From positions 766,501-830,500 of the forward strand of contig JAGTXO010000012.1 of assembly GCA_019448385.1 (NCBI GenBank): a stretch of DNA of 64,000 nucleotides. The letters run 5' to 3'. Shown piece after piece: positions 9,441-28,406 of this stretch; position 1 is the stretch's first letter; every line of letters starts with the position of its first letter. The notes under the pieces are model-generated. The model did no database searches and had not been told where the DNA came from. It worked only from the letters and a program-made list of their open reading frames with translations. Position numbers and translations under genes: made by a program. Source of the stretch: Diacronema lutheri. Taxonomy: Eukaryota; Haptophyta; Pavlovophyceae; Pavlovales; Pavlovaceae.

Positions 9441-10805
9441 TCAGAGCCGCGACACGTGCCCGCGCGTGCTCGTCGCGTCCTCGACGGCGACGGTCGTCAG
9501 CGCGCCCGCCGACTGCGGCTCGTCCCCGCGCGGCGAGGCGAACGCTTGCATGGGTTTCCACGCGCTGGCGCGCTGCTCGGCCAGGTCGCGCAGCCGCTGC
9601 ACGCCGACAATCGTCACGCCGGCGAGCGCGCCGATGCCTGTGCCCATCCCCACGACGAAGCCAGCCGTGCCGAGGCAGAGGAACGCCGCGTCGCGCGCGG
9701 CGCGCACGTCGGTCACGCTCGCGCCCGTTGGCACTGCGTACGTGCCGCGCAGCCCGGCGGTTGCAAGCTCGATGCCCGAGAAGACGAGCATGGCGCCGAG
9801 GAGCGGCGTCGGGAAGAAGTCGAGCAGCTTGACGAACGATCCACCGCCGAGCACGGCCACGAGCATCTTCCCCGTGCCGAGCACCTTGACCGAGGTGGCG
9901 AAGCGCGCGCCAAACCTCCACTGGCCCGCGAGCCCGCCCGCGCCATGGCACATGGGCATCGCGCCAAAGGGGCAGCCGACGAGGTTGAGCATGCCGACCG
10001 AGTAGGCGACTCCCTCGTTGGTGATCGGGACCGCCGGCTTGAGGTCGTGCGCCAGCTGGCAGACGGCGATGACCGAGTTCAAAACCGTGAGGGGGAGCTG
10101 AGGCAGCGCGCCCTTCCACAGCGCATGCCCAACGTCGACCCAGCTCGCGCCCGCGAGCGCCAGGTTAAAGGGCATGCCCGGCGTGAACGGCAGCTCTAGT
10201 CCGAGCTCGACCGCGCGCGACGCCGCGAGCGCAAGCCCGACGAGCGAGAGGATGAGCGCAGCCGGCACGCGGTCGCTCTGCAGCAGGGCGAGCGCAAACA
10301 CGACCGCGCTCAGGCCGAGGCCCTTGCCCGCGTAGAGCGCGTCCCAGCCGGCGTTGGCGGGGAGCACCATCGCCGTCGCCGACGCGACGAGGCGCAGCCC
10401 AAAGCCGAGCTGGATGCCGCGCACGAGCGGCGCGGGCAGCAGCTGGCTGGCGACGTGCAGCGTGCGCGTCGCGGCGAGGATCGAGATGATGCCCGAGACG
10501 AGCATGCCTGCAAGGTTGACCTCGATCGCCGTCAGCTCACCGGTGATCGCCGCCGCGGCGATCGTCTTCATCGGCTGCACGCACATTGGCAAGTCCCATA
10601 TGACGCCCGTCACGACGTTGAACGCGCCCGCCCAAAAGAGCGCGGGCACAGCAGCGATCTTGCCGAGGCGGTGCATGCCGAGGAAGAGCGGGAGGAAGAG
10701 TCCGAGGTCCCCGAGCGATCCGCTCACCTCGCCGAGCGTCAGTCGCTCGCGGATCGATCGGAGCATCTCCTCGACGCGGAGCGCCGCGCGCGTGGTCATT
10801 CGCAT
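9441..10805 (-). CDS. MOT1: Molybdate transporter, MOT1 family
   Basis: A 454-residue membrane protein in one exon. Family signatures are all present: GDLGLFLPLFLGM near residue 30, LPMCVQPMKTIAAAAITGE near 75, FGAMPMCHGAGGLAGQ near 285, and FPTPLLGAMLVFSGIELA near 340. MOT1 proteins are SulP-related carriers that take up molybdate for molybdenum cofactor synthesis at high affinity. The frame opens at 10904, but the ATG at 10805 is chosen because a TATA-like run lies at 10881-10893 inside the upstream extension, and the extension is basic and unlike the family. Confidence 0.88.
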   Translation of the reverse strand: MRMTTRAALRVEEMLRSIRERLTLGEVSGSLGDLGLFLPLFLGMHRLGKIAAVPALFWAGAFNVVTGVIWDLPMCVQPMKTIAAAAITGELTAIEVNLAGMLVSGIISILAATRTLHVASQLLPAPLVRGIQLGFGLRLVASATAMVLPANAGWDALYAGKGLGLSAVVFALALLQSDRVPAALILSLVGLALAASRAVELGLELPFTPGMPFNLALAGASWVDVGHALWKGALPQLPLTVLNSVIAVCQLAHDLKPAVPITNEGVAYSVGMLNLVGCPFGAMPMCHGAGGLAGQWRFGARFATSVKVLGTGKMLVAVLGGGSFVKLLDFFPTPLLGAMLVFSGIELATAGLRGTYAVPTGASVTDVRAARDAAFLCLGTAGFVVGMGTGIGALAGVTIVGVQRLRDLAEQRASAWKPMQAFASPRGDEPQSAGALTTVAVEDATSTRGHVSRL

Positions 10806-10880
10806 CGGTGCCGCTGGACGAAGGGGTCGGCAACGTTTGCCCGTCGTCGTCCGAGGACGGTGTCTGCCTAGTGCGCAGCG

Positions 10881-10893
10881 CTTATTAAATAAT
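10881..10893 (-). promoter_or_regulatory. TATA-like element upstream of MOT1
   Basis: On the minus strand this reads ATTATTTAATAAG, a rare AT-only run in very GC-rich DNA, 76-88 bp upstream of the MOT1 start at 10805. Confidence 0.4.
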
Positions 10894-10990
10894 GTCCGCA
10901 GCACAGCGTCGATCGAAGGCAGTACAATGACATGACATTGCGTGGTCCATCCATCAGACGACGTCTAGTCGCCACTGGGTGGGACTGCAC

Positions 10991-20178
<9,188 letters not shown>

Positions 20179-20482
20179 CGCCCGCACCGCCGAGAGTCGT
20201 CTCGTCGCCCGCGTTGCTCCCATCGAACTTGCTCCCCACCCGCAGAAAGGCGGGAGACGGGCCACCTGCCTAGCGCTTCAGTGTCCGTCAAAGACACTGA
20301 AGACAGTCAGTATCCGGCACGACGAGCATCTCCTCCACCACTCAATGGCAAACGCTGCGTGGCTTCTCCCGCCCCTCCTTCTACCCTCCCCCGCCTCCCC
20401 CCCCCCCCCCCTCCCCCCCCCCCCCCCCCCTCCCCTTTCCCTTTTCCCCATCCTTTCCCCTTCCTCCTCTCTTCCGCAGCAC
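20179..20482. other. Intergenic region with long C homopolymers
   Basis: This gap separates the stop of the LARP gene from the start of the BUB1-like gene, both on the minus strand. Around 20397-20430 it holds two near-pure C runs (G runs on the transcribed-sense minus strand) and a wider pyrimidine tract to about 20470. No gene is seen. Confidence 0.7.
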
Positions 20483-23400
20483 CTACTTCTGCGGCCAGAC
20501 GAAGGGCGCCCAGTGATGCTTGGCCCGCACCGCCCACGGCCCACCGTCGCCGCCAAACCCGCCACAGCCAAGCCCGCCACCGCCGCGCACGTCGAGCTGA
20601 TCGCTCGCCATCAGCACGCGCGCGATTGTCGCGCTGTCGAGCGCAAAGCGCCGCATGCGGTTGAACGATGCGATCACGTCGATCGGCACCCAGCCGCCGG
20701 CGTCCATGAAGCCGCGCAGGAAGAGGTCCTTGCCGAGGTTGGAGGGCGAAAAGTAATATTCGACCTGCGCCTGCACGGCCGCGGCCGCGGCCACGGCACG
20801 CCCGCTGACGACACTTGGTGCCGCGCCGACTGCGTCGGGATAGGACGCGGCAAGCGCGCGCCTGGCGTGCGCGTGTCTCGCGCGCGGCGCGTGGTACGGC
20901 TGACCCGTGATCTCGATCGGCGGGAAATCGCCAAACTGGAGCGTCCGAGGCGAGCCAAACGCGACGTGCGCGTCTGGGATCGGCGGCGTAGCTGCATCCC
21001 ATCCAAGGCAGCCGTCAGACGACGGTGTTAGCGCAGCCGGCGGGCTGCGCAGCGCGCCAGCTTGGAAGTCGGGCAGCGAGAAGGCCGCCGGCAGCGGCAC
21101 GAGTGCGTGGGGCGCCGGCGTCTCGGCAGGCGGGCGGGAGTAGGCGCCGCTCGCCACATGGCCGTTTGGCTGGCTCGCCGCGGCTAGGTAGGGGAGAGGT
21201 GGCGGCGGGCGCGGCGGCGGCGGACGAGGCGGTGGAGGTGGCGGCGGCGGAGGAGGAGGAGGATAGAAGAGCGGCGGTGGCGTTGAGGGGAACCCGGCGA
21301 AAAGCCGCTCGGGGCGCATCTCGTGCCGCGGCGTGTCGGCCGTCGGGCCTGCGCTGAGCAGCACGGGCTGCGCAGCCACCCCATCGCAGCGCTGCGGACC
21401 GGTGGTGGACGCGCGCGATACGGCTCGCAAAGCCTCTGCTGCGCCAGGCGCGACCAGCGCATTGAGCACGCTGCGCGTGGCGGCTGGCTCTGCAGGTGGC
21501 GCAGCCGCAGTCAAAGCAGCGGCCGGCGCTGCAGCGGCGGCGGCTGGCGCTTCAGCGGTCGGCGCGGCTGGCACAGCGGCAGCGGCCGAAAGCGCGATCG
21601 CGATCTCGGTCTCGCGCACGACGCGGGCGTGCGCCGCAGCGTCCGCAGCGGCCGCGCGCTCCTTCTCCTGCTCCGCCTCGGCAGCAGCGCACTCGAGCCG
21701 CCAGGCGGCCTGCTCCCGCTCGCGCTCGGCGGCGGTGGTCGAGTGTGTGGCAAGCCGGCGCTCCTCGGGGCGCGCAGCCGCCGCCTCCCTGAGCTCTCGC
21801 GCGGCAGCGGCCGCCGCCGCGCTCTTGCGCGCGCGGTACGTGCGCATCACCTTTGGCGTCACGCAGGTGGGTGAGGTGCGCGAGGGCTCGCACACCAGCA
21901 GCTCGAGCCGTGCGGTCGCGCTCGAGAGCAGAGCCTGCGTCACCGCGCGGCAGCGCACAAGCAGCGCGCGCGCGCGGCTGCCGCCCGAGCGGATGGCTCC
22001 AAGCATGCACGCACGTGCAATGTCGCGCAGCACGTCGAGCGCGTGGGATGGCTGCTGCTCGGCGAGCGGGCAGACGGCATTTGTGCGGGCCACGTCGAGC
22101 ACGCACGCGGCGGCCTGCGACACGCTCTGGAAGTTGTCAAAGAGCGCGTCGTGGATCGACGCGTCGGCAAGCGCCAGTCGCTTCGTCGAGACCAGCCCCT
22201 CCGAGCCGCACAGCGCGTCGAGCCGACGCAGCGCCGTGAGCACATCGTCACCCACGGTGCTGCTGCGCACGCGCACACCGTCGGGCAGCGGCTCGAAGAA
22301 GTCAAAGGGCAGGCCGCAGAGCGTCGCGAGCATGTTGAGCCCGTGCAGCTCCGACTCGTCCAGCGCTGGCGTGCACGACGCCTTGAGCGCGCCGGCAAGA
22401 CCCGCGCCGCTGCGGCGGCTTGGCACAGCGGAGCTCGCGTTCAGCGGCTCGCGTGACGAGCTTGAGGCGTCTGCGCCGCGCGCAACTGCGAGCAGGGCTC
22501 GCACGGAGGCCTGCGCATCGAGCTGCTCGTGGCGCATGATGCGGCCGGGCAGCGAGTAGCGCGTGTCCCACATGCACGCCGCTGCGAGCGTGCGCATCGA
22601 TCGGGCGCAGTCGCGGAACACACCAGCCGCGCAGAGCGAGAGCGAGCCGAGCGCACTCGCGAAGCGATCGAGCAGCGCGCGCGCTGCGTGCGGTGCGACG
22701 ACCGGCTCGAGCGTACGGCCGGCTGACGCATGCCACGCGCCATCAACCGAGAGCGCGCGGCGGACGAGCGCGCCGTATTCGGCCATCGACTCGTCCGTGC
22801 GAGGTCTGGCGAGCAGTGGCACGCCGCAGGCGCTCAGCTCGGCGTGCACGCACGAGGGCGCACGCGCCGCGCAAAGTGCGGCGACGGCGCCGACGAAGAC
22901 GCACGCAGCGCTCGTCAGGCTCGCGCTCATCTCGTAGACGGAAAGGCAAGTGTGCACGAGCAGCGCGGCAAAGGCGCACTTGCCGTCGCTCACCGCGTGC
23001 AGCACGAGGGCGAGCAGCTGCTCGTCGCTCAGCCCACCCTTGAGCGCCGTCTGCAGCACAGCGAAGTCGAGCTCTGCCGCCGCGCCGATGCCGCACTGCA
23101 TCGCCGCTCCCGAGCTCGCGCCCGCGTCCTCTGCCTCGAGCGGATCGGCAGCCGTCGATGAGTCAAAGGCGAGGCCGTCGGCGTGGAATTGCAGGCGACC
23201 GGCCGGCTCGTACTCATCGTCGCAGCATCGCGACAGCACGCGATCGGCCGAACCAAGCGCCTGCACGGTGCTGGCCTCGAGCGCGCGCCGCTGCACGGAC
23301 GCGGCCGCCGCGAGAGCCATCGCGCGGACATCGTCACTGCTCGTGACGCCCGCCCGCAAAAGCGCACGCACGGCCTCGCCGATGCCCGGCAGCAGGCACA

Positions 23401-25286
23401 CGTCTTTGTCGGCAGTGGCGAACTCATCGAGGTCGACGCCGCGCAGCGCCAGCGTCAGCTTGGGGAGCGCGGCACGAGCGGCCGCCGTGATGTAAGCGAA
23501 GTGGAGCTCGCGCGGGCGCGCGCGCAGCCTGGCCCACCACAACGGGCAGAGCGCGAGCCATAGCTCCTCGAGCTCGCGCTCGATGCCGTCTTCCAGCTGC
23601 GCGCTCACGAGACCGGCGCGAATCACGGCGAGGAGGCTCGAGCGCACGTGGCAAGCGAGGGCGGTGATGTCCCACTGCATAGCGCCGGGCTCCTGCGCGC
23701 GGATGATCGACTGGCGAATGGCGAGCACGCGCACGAGCGCGCTGGCGTCCAGCCTCGCCGCGAGCACGTGCGCCGAGGAGAGAAAGTCGAGCAGTGCGGC
23801 CACATCGCGCACGCGGTAGAGCATCGCTGGCGGGACGGCCGCCTCTGCAGTGCGCGTAGCGTTCGCGACGTTGCAAGACGAGGACGGCGCCGACGAGGCG
23901 TTGTCGAGCCGCCCAGCAAAAAAGTCGAGCTGGAACGCTCTCGCCTCCACGTCGGGACCCTCGGCTCGCATGAACACGGCGGCATGTTTGAGCTCGCGGA
24001 TGACGGCGAGCGGCGCGCAGAACCCGGCGAAGCAGCGGAGTGGCGAGTGCTCGAAAAAGGCGCGCGCGACCTCGGGGCTGTCAACGGCGAGCCGATTGTC
24101 GTCGCCGCGGCATGCCTTGAGCTGCTCGAGCGCGGTCTCGGCCGCGTGGCGCGCAACCTCCACCTTGGCCTCAAGCTCGGCTGCGCGATACGCGTGTCTG
24201 CGCGCGACTCGAGCCCAACGGGAGCGCGCGCGAGCGCCGCGGATGCATGCGGTGTGAGGCAAGCATGTTGCGAGGGCGACGCGCAGTCACGCGCGGCGCG
24301 CGTGTGCAACGCAAGCCAGCACCAGCCAGCTTCGAAGAAACGCGGGCGCGGCTGCGATGTGCACGCCGCCTGCCGTCGGCGCGATTGAACATGCGAACCG
24401 CACCCGGCTGGCACATGCACGGCGCAGCGGCCGCTGGCTGGCAAAGCGCGGTGGCATGGCGGTGAAGGGGCTTGTGCGCGCATGCAGCCGCGCACCTCTC
24501 GAGCTGCTGCGAGTGCGCCTCTTCGAGCGTGGCGATTCGGTCGTTGCAGCATCGTCGTACGACCTGTGCTGGCTTGCGCGACTTGCGCTGGCACAGCATG
24601 GCGGGGCATCGCGCGCGCATGCAGTGCACGGGGTGAGCGTACGGGAGGCAGATGGGCACAGGCTTCGCGGGAGGCCGCGAGCCGAGCAGGGCGCTGGAAG
24701 GACATCGCAGGGCATGCACCCCGCCTGGCCCTCCCAGGCGCGCATGCATGCGGGGATGCGCCTCCCACAGGCAGAAACCGCATGGCGAGCGGCAGCTTCC
24801 TGCGAAGCCCGCGCGGTGCGCTGTGCTAGCCCAGTCCACGTCGGCAGGCTTGGCTGTGCGGTGGCGCGCAGCGCGTCGGCACGCTCGAGCGCGCACCTCC
24901 GCGCGATCGGCGTCGGCCCTCGCTTGGTCGACGGAGCGAGCAAACGCGTCTCGCCGCTGCTCCGCCGACGCCGCGTTCTCCTGGTGAAGGCGCTGGAAGC
25001 TTTGGACGTCGTCTAGGAACACCTTTGCGCGCTGCTTTAGGCAGGCTCTCAGCTCGTGGAGGTCGACGAACGCGCGGAGCCGATCGTCGGCGGCGCGCCC
25101 GTGCTGTGGGTCGAGGTCGCGGAAGCGCGCCGCACACCAGGCACAGTCGGCGTGGGTGCACGGCGCGATGAGGAGCGTGCAGCACGTTGGCGGGAACTGA
25201 AAGAACGAACGGCATGTGCCGCATTCGTTGAGCAGCAGGTGCGGCCGGCCGCCGTCGAGCGTCGAGCCTGGCTCCGAGCCGGTCAT
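20483..25286 (-). CDS. LARP1-type La-motif protein with RING-like N terminus and coiled coil
   Basis: Three exons (24897-25286, 24496-24563, 20483-24197) give about 1,390 residues; introns 24564-24896 and 24198-24495 keep frame. The N terminus has a Cys/His cluster near residues 22-51 (ECGTC, CC, APCTHADCAWC) spaced like the first six RING ligands, but the last Cys pair is not seen. A coiled coil spans the splice junctions (HSQQLER then HAYRAAELEAKVEVA). A long helical middle region of unknown fold follows, then Ala/Glu/Arg-rich and Pro-rich tracts. The extreme C terminus (about 1,300-1,390) is a La motif of LARP1 type: QVEYYFSPSNLGKDLFLRGF, then VPIDVIASFNRMRRFALD, closing with a family-like Trp-Pro tail. 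La motifs bind RNA 3' ends or poly(A). The RRM and DM15 regions found in other LARPs are absent. Confidence 0.75.
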
Positions 25287-25330
25287 CTCTCGTCCTCGTG
25301 TTCGTCCCTCTGCCAGCGGACTGAGTGGTG
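25287..25330. promoter_or_regulatory. 44-bp divergent gap between LARP and AI-2E-like genes
   Basis: Start codons at 25286 (-) and 25331 (+) face away from each other. No obvious core promoter motif is visible. Confidence 0.45.
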
Positions 25331-27433
25331 ATGGGGCGGCGCGGCGCGAAAATCGAAAGCAGGATGGCGGCCAGTCGAGGGGGCTCTTCGTTTTTCGCGC
25401 CGCGCCAGCAGGAGGATGGGCCGTCGAGGAGCACGGCCGCGCCAGGCGAGTCTTTCTTCGACCTGCCCACCAACGACGGCGCCACGCGCGTCAATTTATC
25501 CGCCGTGCGACAGGATGCGCGGCCGGCCGGCAAGGAGAACCTCGAGCGCAGATGGACGGGCGGGTCCGACTTCAGCGAGGCCTCGGAGCTCAGCCCGCGC
25601 GGCCAGCCCGTGCCGCACGCGACGAGTGCGCGCGAGATGCGCGAGTGGCACTTTGTGCAGCAATACTACGAGGACCGCATACGCACGCTCTCGCAGTTCC
25701 CGGTCGCGCTCGTGGCTCTCGGGCTCATCATGATCTACTTCTCGGGGATCCTCTGCTCGCTGGCCATCTCGGGGCTGCTCTGGCTCATCTTCTCGCCGCT
25801 GATCGAGATACTCTCGGAGCCGTTCTTCTACCCCGTCCACTACCTCCTCCGTCTCAACGGCTGGCGCATGCTCCGGCGCGGCGAGGTGCGGGTCGAGCCG
25901 AACGTCTCGCGCTGCCCGTCGCTCCTCTGCGCGCTCGACGTGGTCGCGCGCATCCGTGTGCCGCGGCTGCTCTGCGTGCTGCTCGTGCTCCTCTTCGTCG
26001 GCTTCTGCTTCTGGCTGCTCATCGCCAAGACGTTTGCCTCCGTCGTGGGCGTGGTGCGCAACTCGGACAGTCTCCTCGACCTGCTCTCGGCAAAGGCGGA
26101 CGACATGCGCGTGCTGCTCGACGAGAGCATGCTAGCTGACACGGTGGATTGGGACGCGGTCATCGAGCAAATGGTTTCGCACGCGCGCGAAGTGACTACG
26201 GAGGAGGCGATCGAGGACGGCATCTGGTGGGTCATTCGCATCGTGCGCGTCTCGCTCGCGAATTTCTCCGTCGTTTTCCTTCTCTTCATGTGACGCGCGG
26301 CGCAAAGCCGCGCCTTCGCCCCACGCGGCGCTGCGTGCGCAGCGCCGCGTGCGCGCGACCGCGGCGCACATAGCCGTGCCGCTGCCGCAGCTCGGCCGAC
26401 CTGCGCCGCCCCCGACGCGCCCGGCATGCGCGTAGGTTCCTGACGCTCGCAGGTGAGGCGCGCTACCCGTCGACGAGGAGGAAGCGACCAAAGTCGGCGC
26501 AGGTCGTTGTGATCGAGAAGTACCTGTACGCGCAGACATTCCTCTCGCTGCTGACTGCGGCTGTGAACGGGACCATTTATGGCAGCCTGCACGTCCCTGC
26601 CTCCTTCCTCTTCGCCCTGACGACGTTTTGGCTCAACTTCATCCCCGTCGTCGGCTCTATCATCGCGGTCATTCTGCCGATGCCCCTCGCGCTCATCGTC
26701 CTTGACATGCGCACGTGCGCTGCGGCGTTTGTGCTGCCGTGCGTCGTGCAGCTGGTCATCGGCAACACGCTTTACCCGATTCTGATGGGCAAGACAATGC
26801 TTCTCCACCCTGTCACGATCCTTGTCGGCATGTCAATGTGAGCGGCCGAGCGATTGGGGCTCGCCGCGTGACGGTCTCTGCGCTTCGGCCCGCGCGCGCC
26901 GCCGCCGCCGCCACGCGCCCACCGCACCGCTGCCCTACCCTCGACGCTGCCCTGCCTCGCCTCAAAGGTTCGGCACGCTTCTCTCGATTCCTGGAATGAT
27001 CCTCTCTGTGCCCATCCTCGGCGTGCTCAAGAGCTTTCTGCAGGCGACCGACCACCCGTACGCGCAGGTGTGCTCGTGTGTGCTCGAGGGCTCGATTGGC
27101 AAGGCGATCCGCTCGTGGGAGACGGCGCGCCACCGGCTGATCGCGTCCGCGTCCGCGCTCTCGCCCAACCCGCATCACGCGACGCACGCCGCCCCGGAGC
27201 CCGCGCGCCTGCCGAGCGACGAGCTGGGCGGGCCCGCGCACACGCCGCACGCGGAAAGAAGGCGCGCTGGGCTCGACCACTCGGCAGGTGCGCGCGCGCC
27301 AATGCGATTCGTATCCGAATGCGGCGCGAGCGCCACGCGTTCCGCGCGCAAGCTCACGCTGCGAGCGAGGCGGCGCCCCCCCCCCCCCCCCCCCCCCCCT
27401 TCAGATAGAGAAGGGTACTCACAGATGAGATGA
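25331..27433 (+). CDS. AI-2E/PerM (UPF0118) family membrane transporter
   Basis: Exon 1 (25331-26289) has a polar N terminus, then helices such as FPVALVALGLIMIYFSGIL and VPRLLCVLLVLLFVGFCFWL. Exon 2 (about 26481-26837) contains FLFALTTFWLNFIPVVGSII, the family hallmark around LNFIPxxGS. Exon 3 (26968-27287) adds GMILSVPILGVLKSFL. A short exon 4 (27405-27433) follows an almost pure C tract and a CAG acceptor. Phases agree for exons 2-4, and exon 1 and exon 2 both end in AT before a GTGA donor. The exon 1/2 acceptor is the least certain. Bacterial relatives export small molecules or Na+/H+; the eukaryotic role is unknown. Confidence 0.78.
27288..27404 (+). other. Intron with C-homopolymer polypyrimidine tract
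   Basis: The donor CAG|GTGCGC is at 27288 and the acceptor TTCAG ends at 27404, preceded by a run of more than 20 C. It restores frame to a 29-nt final exon of the AI-2E gene. Confidence 0.65.
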
Positions 27434-27496
27434 TGTGAACAGTGAACGGTGGCCATCGCCCCGCGATACGGGCGCGTGACGCGCGCGCCTTCATCG

Positions 27497-28264
27497 CTAC
27501 GCCGTTTTGGGCCTGCCTGCTGACTTTTTGGCAATGCCCACAAACTGGTACAGGAGCGTCACGTTGAACGCGGTGCTGCACAGCAGCGCGCGGTAGCCGG
27601 CGCACGCCTCCCCGCGCAGGATGACCAGGCTGCTCGTCCAAGCGAAGCAGCCGAGCGACGTGACAAACTGCACGATCTGGAAGCGCGTCACGTTTCGTTT
27701 CCACGCGGGCGGCGTGCCGAGCGTGCAGCAGAGGAAGTAGTAGTACATCACGACGTGCACCGCCGTATTGAAGAGCATGCCGATCTGCCAGAGCGCGGGC
27801 GTATACTCGAGCCAGCCCCAGCCCATGATGAGCACGAGCGCGTGGTGGTACACCTGGAAGCCAAAGTTTGGTGGCAGCTTGCCGCGCAGCAGTTGGAGAG
27901 GCGTGTCGAGGAGCTCGTAGTACTTGGACAGGTAGTACACGTAGGCCCAAAAGTAGAGCGGCCCCGTGGGGCGCTCGGTCAGAGGATCCGCGCACACCAC
28001 AAAGTGGGCCGACGCGGACCCCCGCGCGCGCGCGAGCAGCTCGAGCGCGAGGCCGGCAAACATGATGCCTGACGAGACGACGAGCACAATGTTGTGCGCA
28101 ATCGTCGCGGCTGGCAGCCACGACGGCGCCTGTATAGTGCCGCGGCTCGCGCGCACGCGGCTCGCCAACGCGATGGAGATGCCAACGTAGACGATTGCCG
28201 TTGCCGCAGGCCACGCGAGCCCGCTGAGCGGCGCGCTCTTCCAAGCGAAGTCGCCGTACGCCAT
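27497..28264 (-). CDS. ELO-family fatty acid elongase (3-ketoacyl-CoA synthase)
   Basis: A 255-residue single-exon protein with 6-7 hydrophobic helices. ELO signatures: KYYELLDT near residue 115, FQVYHHALVLIMGWGW near 135 (catalytic His box, here QxxHH), LFNTAVHVVMYYYFLCC near 165, and TRFQIVQFVTSL near 195. ELO enzymes catalyse the condensation step of fatty acid elongation in the ER. The QxxHH variant in place of HxxHH is known among PUFA-type elongases of algae and lower plants, which hints at a PUFA substrate; chain-length preference cannot be read. The C terminus ends Lys/Arg-rich without a clear dilysine signal. It converges on the AI-2E gene with 63 bp between them. Confidence 0.88.
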   Translation of the reverse strand: MAYGDFAWKSAPLSGLAWPAATAIVYVGISIALASRVRASRGTIQAPSWLPAATIAHNIVLVVSSGIMFAGLALELLARARGSASAHFVVCADPLTERPTGPLYFWAYVYYLSKYYELLDTPLQLLRGKLPPNFGFQVYHHALVLIMGWGWLEYTPALWQIGMLFNTAVHVVMYYYFLCCTLGTPPAWKRNVTRFQIVQFVTSLGCFAWTSSLVILRGEACAGYRALLCSTAFNVTLLYQFVGIAKKSAGRPKTA

Positions 28265-28406
28265 TGCTCAAACAAAAGGCCGGCCTTGCTCGTCAGTGTC
28301 AGACTGAACGCCGCGTCAGTCACATCGCTTGATCGTACCGCCTGACACCGAGACCACGACCCCGCGCAATTTGCGCCACATCCCGCGCACCAGACTTCCC
28401 GGCCGC

